DNA of 27,416 nt, taken from Candidatus Rifleibacteriota bacterium. GTDB lineage: Bacteria; Riflebacteria; Ozemobacteria; Ozemobacterales; Ozemobacteraceae. The position numbers were made by a program, and so were the translations under genes. Numbering within the stretch: the stretch's first letter is position 1; every line of letters begins with the position of its first letter. Below, piece after piece: positions 1-7,604 of this stretch. The DNA is taken from positions 1 through 27,416 of the forward strand of contig JAKQQP010000326.1 in the NCBI GenBank assembly GCA_029564115.1, read 5' to 3'. A model generated the notes under the pieces. That model was not told where the DNA came from and did no database searches. It saw only the letters and a list, made by a program, of their open reading frames with translations.

Positions 1-80
1 GAAATCTGTCGGCTGAGCTTTAAATGCAGACTTATCTGTGATAGTATGAACGATAAACTATACAAATCAGAGGCTTCATT

Positions 81-1025
81 TTGAAAAACTCCCGCAAGTG
101 TTCAATTAAACCAGTATTTAGAATTGCCGGCATGGTTGCCGGCCTGATCATGTCTTTGAGCTGCGCCATGGCCGACGAGCCCTGGGAGCTGTCGCCGCCC
201 GGCGAGGCCGATATCAGGCAAAGCGTTTTTGTCGGGCAGGAACACCTCGAGCTGCATGTTCCCAAATCATTCGAGGGTCGAACGGCAATCGAACGCCGCA
301 CAACTGTCGGCTTCGAATATAACAGACTGGTGCGTTACGCTCACAGCCAGAGTGACGTTGAGCTCAGAGGCAGGTCGACTATTTTCGACTTCAAATACGA
401 CCAGGATATTCTTGACGTGCAGGTCTTCAGGTCGAAGCAGATGCAACCCGGCGGCAATTCATGCATGGATTGCCACGGCGGCGAAATCAAGCGCACCACA
501 GCCGTTATCGGGCTCGAAAAGCAGACTCTCGACCCCAAGCCTTACATTCGTAACCTGACCACCGTCTACCTCGACGAAGCAGAATCGTTCTCGTGGCGAG
601 CCGAAATCAACCACTGGCTGACCTCTAATCTCATGTTAAAAGGCGAACTTAAAACCGGCACCCTCGAACAGGGCCGTCACAACCTCGATGCCAGAAGCCT
701 GACCATAGGTCTGGGTGGCAACGCCTTTCACAAGCTCACCTGGTCGGGCGATCTCAATTTTTCAAAAGTCGAAAGCTACCCGCAACGCAAAACCCTGAGC
801 GGCAAACTCAGCTACCGCATATTCAGAGGGCTGAAACTGCTGGCAGGCGGCGCCGCTTTTCTCGACGGCTATACCCAGTATGGTACCGAAATGTCAGAAA
901 TGGGTCTGATGACCAACGGTCTCGCCAAAGATGACCCGACGATGCTTCCCAATCTTTTCACCCGACTCAAAGACGACCAGTTTGGCTACTGGCACTTTGG
1001 TGCCGAATACGAGCATAAGTTTTAG
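81..1025 (+). CDS. Predicted outer-membrane beta-barrel protein with one c-type heme motif
   Basis: I do not recognise a named family. The 314-residue product begins with a Sec signal peptide (hydrophobic residues about 13-30, likely cut after AMA at 29-31). A single CXXCH motif, CMDCH, lies at residues 128-132 and is the classic site for covalent c-type heme attachment. From about residue 155 to the end the sequence alternates polar and hydrophobic residues in strand-length blocks with Gly and aromatic residues. The last residue is Phe, as in BamA-inserted barrels. I infer an exported protein with a periplasmic heme segment joined to a small outer-membrane barrel, possibly an electron conduit. 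The start is TTG; an AGAGG ribosome site lies 7 bases upstream and no better Met precedes the signal peptide. The CXXCH could be accidental, but its fit with an exported protein argues for function. It converges on glgP. Confidence 0.7.
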   Translation: MKNSRKCSIKPVFRIAGMVAGLIMSLSCAMADEPWELSPPGEADIRQSVFVGQEHLELHVPKSFEGRTAIERRTTVGFEYNRLVRYAHSQSDVELRGRSTIFDFKYDQDILDVQVFRSKQMQPGGNSCMDCHGGEIKRTTAVIGLEKQTLDPKPYIRNLTTVYLDEAESFSWRAEINHWLTSNLMLKGELKTGTLEQGRHNLDARSLTIGLGGNAFHKLTWSGDLNFSKVESYPQRKTLSGKLSYRIFRGLKLLAGGAAFLDGYTQYGTEMSEMGLMTNGLAKDDPTMLPNLFTRLKDDQFGYWHFGAEYEHKF

Positions 1026-1035
1026 CAATATGCCT

Positions 1036-1057
1036 GACTCCCGTCTTTGCGGGAATC
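1036..1057. repeat. Small palindromic hairpin of dispersed-repeat type
   Basis: Imperfect palindrome CCCG..CGGG with flanking pairs, directly after the stop of the barrel gene. It resembles the widespread intergenic repeat family of the form GGATTCCCGC..GCGGGAATCC. It has no U-tract, so it is not the terminator, which follows about 65 bases later. Confidence 0.4.
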
Positions 1058-1114
1058 CAGCGTTTCCGGCGCTTCGGCCGTCATAATCATAATGTTTCGA
1101 CGACAACGACCGAT

Positions 1115-1148
1115 AAAAAAAACGGGCACCAGGGTGCCCGTTTTTTTT
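1115..1148. terminator. Bidirectional intrinsic terminator
   Basis: A 7-bp GC-rich stem (CGGGCAC at 1123-1129 pairing with 1134-1140) with a 4-base loop is flanked by eight A on the left and eight T on the right. It can therefore end transcription of the barrel gene (+) and of the convergent glgP (-). Confidence 0.9.
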
Positions 1149-1171
1149 ATGCAAATATTTTGCAGAGAAGC

Positions 1172-3733
1172 TTATCTGGCCCAGGTGATATGACCGGTAA
1201 GCAGCGGGTGAACCATGTCGGTGTGCGAAGGCATGACGCGCACCGCCAGCCCCATTTTGCCGCTCGAAGCAAAAGCGACGCCGCCTTTGAATTCGGCAGT
1301 CTGGCCATCCTGCTTAACCAGCTTCAGATCGACGATTTCACCCTGAGCAAGGTTGCCGTCGCTGATCAATTGGCCATAAAACGCCTGCACGATAACATCA
1401 GAGGCCTTCAAACCGGCAAGATGAACTTTAGCGCTGACATCAAAAGATTCGCCGACACGATGCTCGTTGCCACCGTTGGCATCAACGCTTTCGATGCGCA
1501 CGCTTCCCCAGTTCTTGCCGACGTTGTCGAGCCAGGCAGCGAGTTCACGCGCCCTTTTCCGGTTATTGGCCGAAAGGGCCTGGTAACGTTTATCAGCCGG
1601 AACATAGAAGCGATCAGTGTATTCGCCGACCATACGGTTGGTATTGAACACCGGGTTCACTTCTTTCATGCACTGTTTCATCATGGTGATCCAGCGGCGG
1701 GGCAGATGATCGCTCGACAGATCGTAGAAAGTCGGGGCCACTTCTTTTTCGAGAAGTTCATAAAGGGAGTTGGCCTCGATTTCATCCTGATAGTCAGAAT
1801 CTTCGTATTCTTCGCGGGTGCCGATCGCCCAGCCGATACCGGGGTTATAGGCTTCATCCCACCAGCCATCGAGAATGGAAAGGTTGAGAACGCCGTTTGC
1901 TGCTGCTTTCATGCCTGAGGTGCCGCTGGCTTCCTGGGGGCGGCGCGGGTTGTTCAACCAGACATCGACACCCTGCACCAGATAGCGGGCCACAACGACA
2001 TCATAGTCTTCGATGAAGACGATATGACGGCGCAGACGTTCATCATTGCTTTCTTTAACGATTTCTTTGATGAAATTTTTGCCTGGTTCGTCTTTCGGGT
2101 GGGCCTTACCGGCAACGATAATCTGAATCGGGCGGTCTTTGTTGGTCAGAATGCGAATCAGGCGCTCTTTGTCTTTAAAAAGAAGGGTTGCGCGTTTGTA
2201 AGTGGCAAAACGTCTGGCAAAGCCGATCGTCAGATACTCAGGGTTCAATACTTCCTGGGCTCTTGCGATCTCAGAAGGCGGGGCATTGCGCTGTTTGAGC
2301 TGTTTTTCGAGGCGGCTGCGGGCAAAGGCCACCAGGCGTTCACGGCGGCGTTCATGAGTGCGCCAGAGTTCTTCCATCGGGATCATGTCGATTTTTTCCC
2401 AGACGGTCTGGTCGCCGGGGTTCATTACCCAGCGGGGGCCGAGATAACGGTCGAAAAGGGCCGATATTTCCTGAGATGCGTATGAACGAGTGTGAACACC
2501 GTTGGTAACCGATTTGATGGGGATTTCCTGGAAAGGAACGGCCGGGTAGAGGTTGCCCCACATTTTGCGCGAAACATCGCCGTGCAGCTTGCTGACGCCG
2601 TTGGCTTCACCGCAAAGGTTGAGGGCGCAGACGGCCATCGAAAAGCCATCGCCCTTCGGCGTGTTGGCCTGCCAGCCAAGATCGAGGAATTCCTGCCAGC
2701 TGATGCCGAGCTTTGAATAATACTGCGAAAAATATTTATCCATGAGTTCTTTTGAGAACACATCGATACCAGCCGGAACCGGGGTATGCGTGGTAAAAAC
2801 GTTACCAGATCTGGTCAATTCAAGAGCTTCACGGAAAGTCATCTGATGGCGTTCCATGGCGACGGCGATGCGCTCGAGAGCGAGAAACGCCGAGTGACCT
2901 TCGTTCATATGATAAACGCAGGGGTGCAGATCGAGGGCGTGCAGGGCACGCAGACCACCGATACCAAGAACGAGTTCCTGCATGATGCGGGTTTCGGTGT
3001 CGCCGCCGTAGAGTTCGCGGGTAATCCAGCGGTCGCCGGCAGAGTTTTCAGGGGTATCGGTATCGAGCAGATACAAAGGCACACGACCGACCTGCAGTTT
3101 CCACAACAGGCAGTGAAGAGTGCGACCAGGCAACTGCACGCCAATTTTCACCTGATTGCCGTTAGCATCGTTTATCGGGACGATGGGCATATTGTGAAAA
3201 TCGTTTTCAGGGTAGACTTCCTGCTGGTAACCGCCAGCATTCAACTTCTGCTGAAAATAACCGACGCGATAAAGCATACCGACCGCAACCAGAGGAATAC
3301 CGAGATCGGAAGCAGACTTAAGATGATCACCGGCCAGCATGCCGAGACCGCCCGAATACAGGCGCACACTCTCGGTAAGACCGAATTCGGCCGAAAAATA
3401 TGCAACTACCGGCTTTTCGTTAAAACCGCCATGGTTCTTTGCATACCAGGTCTGGTGATCGTTCATATACTGGGTAAAACTTTCATAAACCCGCTGCAGA
3501 TTGGCCAGAAAGGCTTCATCTCTGGCTTTAGCTTCGAGCCGTTCCTGCGAAATAGCGCCGAGCATCTTCACGGGGTTATGGTAGGTCGCTTCCCATTGAC
3601 CTGGGTCGAGACGACGCCACAGAGCTATGGCTTCCGGGTTCCAGCACCACCAGAGGTTGTTGGCAAGTTCCTTGAGAGGAGCGAGTGGCTCTGGCAAACT
3701 GGGAACCACGATAAAGGTTCGAACAGGCTTCAT
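1172..3733 (-). CDS. glgP: Alpha-glucan (glycogen/maltodextrin) phosphorylase
   Basis: Family GT35 phosphorylase, which releases glucose-1-phosphate from alpha-1,4-glucans with phosphate, using pyridoxal phosphate; cytosolic storage-glycogen turnover. The 853-residue protein has the length and layout of the bacterial/archaeal type with an N-terminal DUF3417 domain (about residues 10-120), followed by the phosphorylase domain. The PLP-lysine motif GTSGMKAAANG starts at about residue 604, placing the Schiff-base Lys near 609. About 150 residues after the catalytic core form a C-terminal beta-rich extension common to this subtype. Start ATG is supported by AGGAGG (3744-3749, minus strand) and a strong promoter just upstream. 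No other glycogen gene is adjacent, so it appears to be a single-gene transcript. Confidence 0.95.
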   Translation of the reverse strand: MKPVRTFIVVPSLPEPLAPLKELANNLWWCWNPEAIALWRRLDPGQWEATYHNPVKMLGAISQERLEAKARDEAFLANLQRVYESFTQYMNDHQTWYAKNHGGFNEKPVVAYFSAEFGLTESVRLYSGGLGMLAGDHLKSASDLGIPLVAVGMLYRVGYFQQKLNAGGYQQEVYPENDFHNMPIVPINDANGNQVKIGVQLPGRTLHCLLWKLQVGRVPLYLLDTDTPENSAGDRWITRELYGGDTETRIMQELVLGIGGLRALHALDLHPCVYHMNEGHSAFLALERIAVAMERHQMTFREALELTRSGNVFTTHTPVPAGIDVFSKELMDKYFSQYYSKLGISWQEFLDLGWQANTPKGDGFSMAVCALNLCGEANGVSKLHGDVSRKMWGNLYPAVPFQEIPIKSVTNGVHTRSYASQEISALFDRYLGPRWVMNPGDQTVWEKIDMIPMEELWRTHERRRERLVAFARSRLEKQLKQRNAPPSEIARAQEVLNPEYLTIGFARRFATYKRATLLFKDKERLIRILTNKDRPIQIIVAGKAHPKDEPGKNFIKEIVKESNDERLRRHIVFIEDYDVVVARYLVQGVDVWLNNPRRPQEASGTSGMKAAANGVLNLSILDGWWDEAYNPGIGWAIGTREEYEDSDYQDEIEANSLYELLEKEVAPTFYDLSSDHLPRRWITMMKQCMKEVNPVFNTNRMVGEYTDRFYVPADKRYQALSANNRKRARELAAWLDNVGKNWGSVRIESVDANGGNEHRVGESFDVSAKVHLAGLKASDVIVQAFYGQLISDGNLAQGEIVDLKLVKQDGQTAEFKGGVAFASSGKMGLAVRVMPSHTDMVHPLLTGHITWAR

Positions 3734-3770
3734 CTAATATGGGCCTCCTGCAAAAAAATTAGGTGTGCAT

Positions 3771-3799
3771 TTTATACCATTAGCCAGACAAATTCGCAA
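3771..3799 (-). promoter_or_regulatory. Sigma70-type promoter of glgP
   Basis: On the minus strand, TTGCGA (3794-3799), a 17-bp spacer and TATAAA (3771-3776). This gives a short 5' leader of about 30 bases that contains the AGGAGG site of glgP. Confidence 0.7.
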
Positions 3800-3916
3800 G
3801 CCCTATGCACAGCAAAGCCGGCAGGTCTGGCAAAAACACAGATTCGACAGAGTGTGCAAAACCCCGCAAACACTGCACGCAAATCACTGAAAACTTGCAG
3901 TTTCCGTGCCCCAGAA

Positions 3917-5947
3917 TCAGTTCTTTGCAACAGCTGCCTCGATAAATTTCGAATCGCGTTCGATCACCTCGGCAAGCCCGGCAAAATCTTCCGACAGATA
4001 AAGGCCGGCAACAGACTCGTCGATAGCAAAATCGTTCGAAACAGTCGCCAGCCACTTCAACACCCCGCGGTCACTGAGATCAAAAACACTCATGTATTTT
4101 TCGTAGCGCACCACAATGCGCCCGCTCACCGCCTCATCCATGTGCAGAACCGGATACTTTTTTTCTTGATTCAGGCCGCTGCCAAAAGTATTTTCGACCT
4201 CGATACCCATCAAATCGCAAATAATGGGAAGCAGGTCAGCGTGAGTCGTCGGTTGATCAATCTTTTGCGGAGATACGCCGGCACCAACAAAAAACACGGT
4301 CGTTTCGAACTGTTTTATATGCGGGCCGGTAGCGTGGGCGATAAACCCTGATTCACCCAATGATTCACCGTGATCGCCGAAAACGACAAAAAGAGTATCG
4401 GCAAACCGGCCATCGGCCTCGGCCTGACGCAAAAATTCAGCAAGAACCCTGTCGGTATGCAGAGCTGAGTTGGCATATCGATTGCGCAGTCCAGTCAGAT
4501 TTTCGCCGTCGGGCTGCATGAGAAAGAGATTGATTTCTTCGGGGATCACCGGCGCAAACCGCGCCCATTGGGGCGGGTAATAATAGTTGTAGTGCAGATT
4601 GTAAAGATAGGCATGCACAGCCTTGAACCCCGGTTCGCGCAAAGTGTCGAGCAATTTTTCAAGAACCAGCGGCGTGTTCTGCCACTTTGGCTCGGCCTTC
4701 ACCTCTATAGCCCGACTGCCCCAGAAGTTAGTCTGAGGCATGTTTATTCGTTCCGGCGCAATCAGCAAAGAGGTATAACCAACAGACTCAAGCAGTTTTT
4801 GCAGGGGTATTTGCGTCAACCAGTGCCCGGTATAGGCCAGATTCAGCGGAAACGAACTGCGAAAAATATTGTGGAAGCTGCTGAAAGTTATGTTTGAAAC
4901 CGAAAAATGGTTATCCAGCCAGAGGCCACGCCTGGCAAAGTCGCCTGTATCGGCCATAAGAGTGTCAAATTCATGTTTTCTCAGACTTTCGACCGAAATC
5001 ATTACCAGATTCACCGGCTTGAAACCCGGGCGAAAACTGAGCCTGTTTTCGGGAAACAGCTTTTTTTCATCGAGACTGATCTGCCGCTGCAACAGCCCGG
5101 CAAGAGCAGGTGCGTTGCGCAGAGCCGGGTGATCGGGCACGGGCAGCATACCAAGATCGAGTCTCAAAGGCAGATACTGAAAAACCGACAAATCGCTGCA
5201 AACACTGTCGAAGCGCAGCAGATGAACCCCGGAAACCGCAACGGCAATCAGAATTACTGCAAAAGCGCCGACCAGCGTTCTTGGTGCTCTGGTCGCCCGC
5301 CCCATAAGAAGCCTTGCCACAGGAACCGGAGAAGCCACAAACAGCAGCAGCTCAAAAACCACCGCCACATGCCCTTTTTCGAAAAATTTCAAAGCCGCTT
5401 TCACTTCTTCCGCAACATGCATCAGCTGCACAAGATGATTCATGCTCAGATGAGTTCGACCGACAGAAAAAATCATGCGGTCGAAATAGAGCCAGACCAG
5501 CAGAAACGTATTAGCGAGAATCATTGCCCAGAAACCTTTAGAGCCCAAAAGCCGCCCAACTGTAACTTCAACCGCCAGCAATACGGTTGCTGCCCCAAAA
5601 GAAGCCAGCATTACCCAGTCGATTATCGAAGCCCCCAGAAGTGTCTGGTAAAGCATGGCACCAGCAGTGACAAACACGAGCAGCAGAGGGAGATTTTTCA
5701 TTATGCTTACATATTTTCTGGCGGCAAAACCGGCGAGAAAAACGAGCAAAAGCGCACCTTCAGGCCCGGTAAACTTTAACAGTTCGAGCGAATCGTCAGA
5801 CCCGCTGATTCTGATTATTGTAAGTGTCAGCAGTATGATACCGGCGACCTGAAGAGCCAACGCCGTTTCATACCAGGCCGGAATAAACGCGGGAACGGTT
5901 TTTTGTTTATGAGTGTCGTTATTAAAGTTTGGCGAAATATTGTTCAT
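3917..5947 (-). CDS. Membrane-anchored sulfatase-fold protein, YejM/LtaS-like
   Basis: Alkaline phosphatase/sulfatase superfamily protein of 676 residues. The N-terminal third has about five to six hydrophobic membrane segments (roughly residues 28-46, 62-78, 87-106, 108-130, 138-157, 225-245). A periplasmic catalytic domain starts near 312. Metal/nucleophile motifs of the family are visible: the VESLR strand with E320, an HFSVSNITFSSF segment with T354 matching the Ser/Thr region of YejM/PbgA, the DHGE motif at 525-528, H538, and a THADLLP motif at 569-574. Family members transfer or hydrolyse phosphoester or sulfate groups on envelope lipids or glycans, or (YejM) regulate LPS synthesis. The substrate here cannot be told. 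No Shine-Dalgarno precedes the ATG; the promoter position suggests a near-leaderless mRNA. glgP follows after 183 bases with its own promoter. Confidence 0.85.
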   Translation of the reverse strand: MNNISPNFNNDTHKQKTVPAFIPAWYETALALQVAGIILLTLTIIRISGSDDSLELLKFTGPEGALLLVFLAGFAARKYVSIMKNLPLLLVFVTAGAMLYQTLLGASIIDWVMLASFGAATVLLAVEVTVGRLLGSKGFWAMILANTFLLVWLYFDRMIFSVGRTHLSMNHLVQLMHVAEEVKAALKFFEKGHVAVVFELLLFVASPVPVARLLMGRATRAPRTLVGAFAVILIAVAVSGVHLLRFDSVCSDLSVFQYLPLRLDLGMLPVPDHPALRNAPALAGLLQRQISLDEKKLFPENRLSFRPGFKPVNLVMISVESLRKHEFDTLMADTGDFARRGLWLDNHFSVSNITFSSFHNIFRSSFPLNLAYTGHWLTQIPLQKLLESVGYTSLLIAPERINMPQTNFWGSRAIEVKAEPKWQNTPLVLEKLLDTLREPGFKAVHAYLYNLHYNYYYPPQWARFAPVIPEEINLFLMQPDGENLTGLRNRYANSALHTDRVLAEFLRQAEADGRFADTLFVVFGDHGESLGESGFIAHATGPHIKQFETTVFFVGAGVSPQKIDQPTTHADLLPIICDLMGIEVENTFGSGLNQEKKYPVLHMDEAVSGRIVVRYEKYMSVFDLSDRGVLKWLATVSNDFAIDESVAGLYLSEDFAGLAEVIERDSKFIEAAVAKN

Positions 5948-5957
5948 ATGTGGGTTG

Positions 5958-5986
5958 AATATACATTTTTTGCAACAACCAGTAAA
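5958..5986 (-). promoter_or_regulatory. Promoter giving a near-leaderless mRNA for the sulfatase-fold gene
   Basis: Minus strand TTTACT (5981-5986), 17-bp spacer, TATATT (5958-5963). Only 10 bases separate the -10 box from the ATG at 5947, so the expected transcript start is about 3-5 bases before the start codon. This agrees with the absence of a ribosome binding site. Confidence 0.5.
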
Positions 5987-5989
5987 GAA

Positions 5990-6025
5990 GTGGATAGTGG
6001 ATAGTGGATAGCGGAGAGCGGAGAG
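5990..6025. repeat. Heptanucleotide tandem repeat
   Basis: Five head-to-tail 7-bp units: three GTGGATA then two GCGGAGA, ending in G. It is located just upstream of the promoter of the sulfatase-fold gene. Confidence 0.85.
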
Positions 6026-6261
6026 AAAGCAGGCTGGTAGTAAAAAGGCGACGAGAAATTTTGGCGCTTGGACAAAGAATGGAAACGGGCCTTAAAAGAA
6101 ACTGCCACTGCAGGCGCAAAAGAAGCAGTCTTGCAAAATTGTCATCATATATTCACTTTGTGGTGAATATTTGTGCTGAATACCCATGAATAGTGATTTG
6201 CAAAGAGCTTTCTACCGATGAGTTTCAGATAGAAAGAAGGAAGGTGAACAAGCTAATGACT
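6026..6261. other. Non-coding spacer with an operator-like dyad
   Basis: No credible gene is visible. The one notable element is a perfect 8-bp inverted repeat, ATATTCAC at 6149-6156 and GTGAATAT at 6163-6170, separated by six bases. It lacks a U-tract and could be a regulator binding site. Confidence 0.4.
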
Positions 6262-6375
6262 GTCATTGCGAAGAGCGCAAGCTGTGAAGCAATCTCAGGC
6301 AAAACAGCAAGATTGCTTCGCTGCGTTCGCAACGACAATAAAAGCGCTCGCGATGACTCATACGGAGCCCGAAAT
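6262..6375. repeat. Palindromic intergenic repeat with extra half-copies
   Basis: The left arm begins GTCATTGCGAAGAGCGC and ends GAAGCAATC; the right arm reads GATTGCTTCG and ends CGCAACGACAAT, forming a roughly 78-bp imperfect inverted repeat (6262-6339). Two more decayed right-end copies follow (GCTCGCGATGAC near 6346 and GAGCCCGAAATGAC near 6365). The type is common between genes in many bacterial genomes. Related decayed copies lie at 7231-7480. Confidence 0.7.
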
Positions 6376-6460
6376 GACAAGCCTGGCGCCGACAATGAGA
6401 ACATAACTCGCAATTACAAACGTTTCAGCGGGTTTATCCTGCTGATAACCGATGCGGGGG

Positions 6461-6489
6461 TTGTAATGCTTTTGGGCGTTGAGTATAAT
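6461..6489 (+). promoter_or_regulatory. Consensus promoter giving a leaderless lptA-like mRNA
   Basis: TTGTAA (6461-6466), 17-bp spacer, perfect TATAAT (6484-6489). Only eight bases separate the -10 box from the ATG at 6498, so the predicted transcript begins at or within about 2 bases of the start codon. No Shine-Dalgarno is present. Confidence 0.7.
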
Positions 6490-6497
6490 ACCTGATC

Positions 6498-7196
6498 ATG
6501 AAAAACAAGCAGATATTATCAGTCGTGTTCTTTGTTATGCTGGCCGCAACGGTTTTATGCAGCGACTTCACCCCGGCTTCTGACACGTTTTACATACCCG
6601 AAACACCGCCAGACATAGTGATTACCGCAAACACCATGACCGTTCGAGACGGTAATGCCATCTTAGAGGGCAACGTTAAAGCCACCAGGGAACACGACAT
6701 TTTGACCTGCAATCGTGCCCTTGTTAACAGTTCGCCACGCTGGCTGCTCGCCAGTCTAACGCCACGCCTCTACCGCCGTGAAGCAATTCCGGCAGAAAAG
6801 GTTATCAGAGAGTTGAACCTCGAAGCCCGAAACATTTTCTATGACACCGACAAAGGTCAGTTCAGTGCCTCTGATAGCGTTCATCTGCGGATAGAAGAGC
6901 GTTCCTGGGATCTGGCAACCTATTCATGGGCTGTAATCACAGCCGACGACATGCTTGGGTTCCGCGACAGCAGTCGCATGATTTTCAGCGGCAATGTAAA
7001 AGTGCGCGACAAAGACAACTACGGACGCGGCAACCGCCTCGATTACCTCAAAGAAAAATCTCTAGCGATTCTCAGCGGCAATGCCGTTCTTGAAACCCAC
7101 GAAAAGAACGAAAAAACAGGCAAAATGGAACCGCGCACTCTCAAAGGCCAGAGAATCATCTACGACACCGTGACCCGGCAGGCAGTATCAGAATAG
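6498..7196 (+). CDS. LptA/OstA-like lipopolysaccharide transport protein
   Basis: This 232-residue exported protein has a signal peptide (hydrophobic residues 6-21) followed by repeating OstA-fold strands: GNAILEGNVKAT at 52-63, MIFSGNVKVRD at 161-171 and AILSGNAVLET at 190-200. These are typical of the beta-jellyroll slide formed by LptA and by the N-terminal domain of LptD, which bridges LPS across the periplasm. It is longer than Escherichia coli LptA (about 185 residues) and far shorter than LptD. The usual neighbours lptB, lptC and kdsC are absent. The residue before the Cys at position 21 is Leu, so it is not a lipoprotein by the usual lipobox rule. The gene stands alone between two repeat-rich spacers and its predicted mRNA is leaderless. 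LptA is the best call, but another OstA-domain envelope protein is possible. Confidence 0.75.
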   Translation: MKNKQILSVVFFVMLAATVLCSDFTPASDTFYIPETPPDIVITANTMTVRDGNAILEGNVKATREHDILTCNRALVNSSPRWLLASLTPRLYRREAIPAEKVIRELNLEARNIFYDTDKGQFSASDSVHLRIEERSWDLATYSWAVITADDMLGFRDSSRMIFSGNVKVRDKDNYGRGNRLDYLKEKSLAILSGNAVLETHEKNEKTGKMEPRTLKGQRIIYDTVTRQAVSE

Positions 7197-7219
7197 TGGT
7201 TAGTGGTTAGTGGTTAGTA
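7194..7219. repeat. Heptanucleotide tandem repeat
   Basis: Three full copies and a partial copy of TAGTGGT, beginning inside the stop codon of the LptA-like gene. The unit (GTGGTTA in another phase) differs by one base from the GTGGATA unit at 5990-6010. Confidence 0.85.
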
Positions 7220-7230
7220 GAAAAGGTTTT

Positions 7231-7480
7231 ATTGTCACTGCGATTTATAGCGAGGCAGTCTAGAATTCGTTTCAAAAACTCAAAAGCAGCAAATTTGTCA
7301 TCGCGAGGCCTCTGAAAGAGACCGTGGCAATATCTCAAAAAGAAGAGACTGCTTCGTCGGTAAAGGCCTCCTGGCAGTGACATACGGGTTTTGAAACGGT
7401 CTCCAACGAAAGCGGATTGTTTCAGGCTTCGTCTTCGTTAATAACGGATTTTTAGTGTCGGCAATGACATTTTTCTGACT
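7231..7480. repeat. Decayed palindromic repeats in the spacer before the helicase gene
   Basis: Several degenerate copies of the GTCATTGCGAGG / GAAGCAATCTC type repeat: starts near 7233 (TGTCACTGCGA), 7295 (TGTCATCGCGAGG), and reverse ends near 7345-7382 (GAGACTGCTTCG to GGCAGTGACAT) and 7459-7471. A 9-bp inverted pair, GTTTCAAAA (7269-7277) and TTTTGAAAC (7389-7397), brackets the central copy. No protein-coding gene is visible in 7197-7604. Confidence 0.55.
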
Positions 7481-7519
7481 CACAGTGGTAAAGACTTGTT
7501 CTGAGTCGATATATTGGGG

Positions 7520-7549
7520 TTGCGATACAAGTGCATGGCAGAGTATAAT
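7520..7549 (+). promoter_or_regulatory. Promoter of the helicase-tsaEBD-mutL-miaA operon
   Basis: TTGCGA (7520-7525), 18-bp spacer, perfect TATAAT (7544-7549). It leaves a leader of about 48 bases before the ATG at 7605. The first six genes on this strand show no other clear promoter until the end of miaA. Confidence 0.65.
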
Positions 7550-7604
7550 TCAACGTTCGAAATAATACGGTTCGGCACGCCACTACAAGGAAAACAAAGC
7601 ACAT

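Noticed and set aside
1160..1918. A 252-codon open frame on the + strand
   Set aside because: Antisense to glgP, whose protein is unmistakable; no ribosome site.
2786..4351. A 521-codon open frame on the + strand
   Set aside because: It lies antisense to glgP and to the end of the sulfatase-fold gene, crosses their intergenic promoter, and has no recognisable domain; it is a shadow of codon bias in the real genes.
4907..5779. A 290-codon open frame on the + strand
   Set aside because: Antisense to the sulfatase-fold gene; composition rich in Gln, His and Lys without domains.
5990..6025. CRISPR-like array
   Set aside because: The units are 7 bp, contiguous and without spacers; no cas genes are present.
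6193..6495. A 100-codon open frame on the + strand in the repeat-rich spacer
   Set aside because: It runs through the palindromic repeats and the promoter of the LptA-like gene, with no ribosome site.
6498..6560. Lipoprotein signal for the LptA-like protein
   Set aside because: The residue before the Cys is Leu, which breaks the lipobox pattern.
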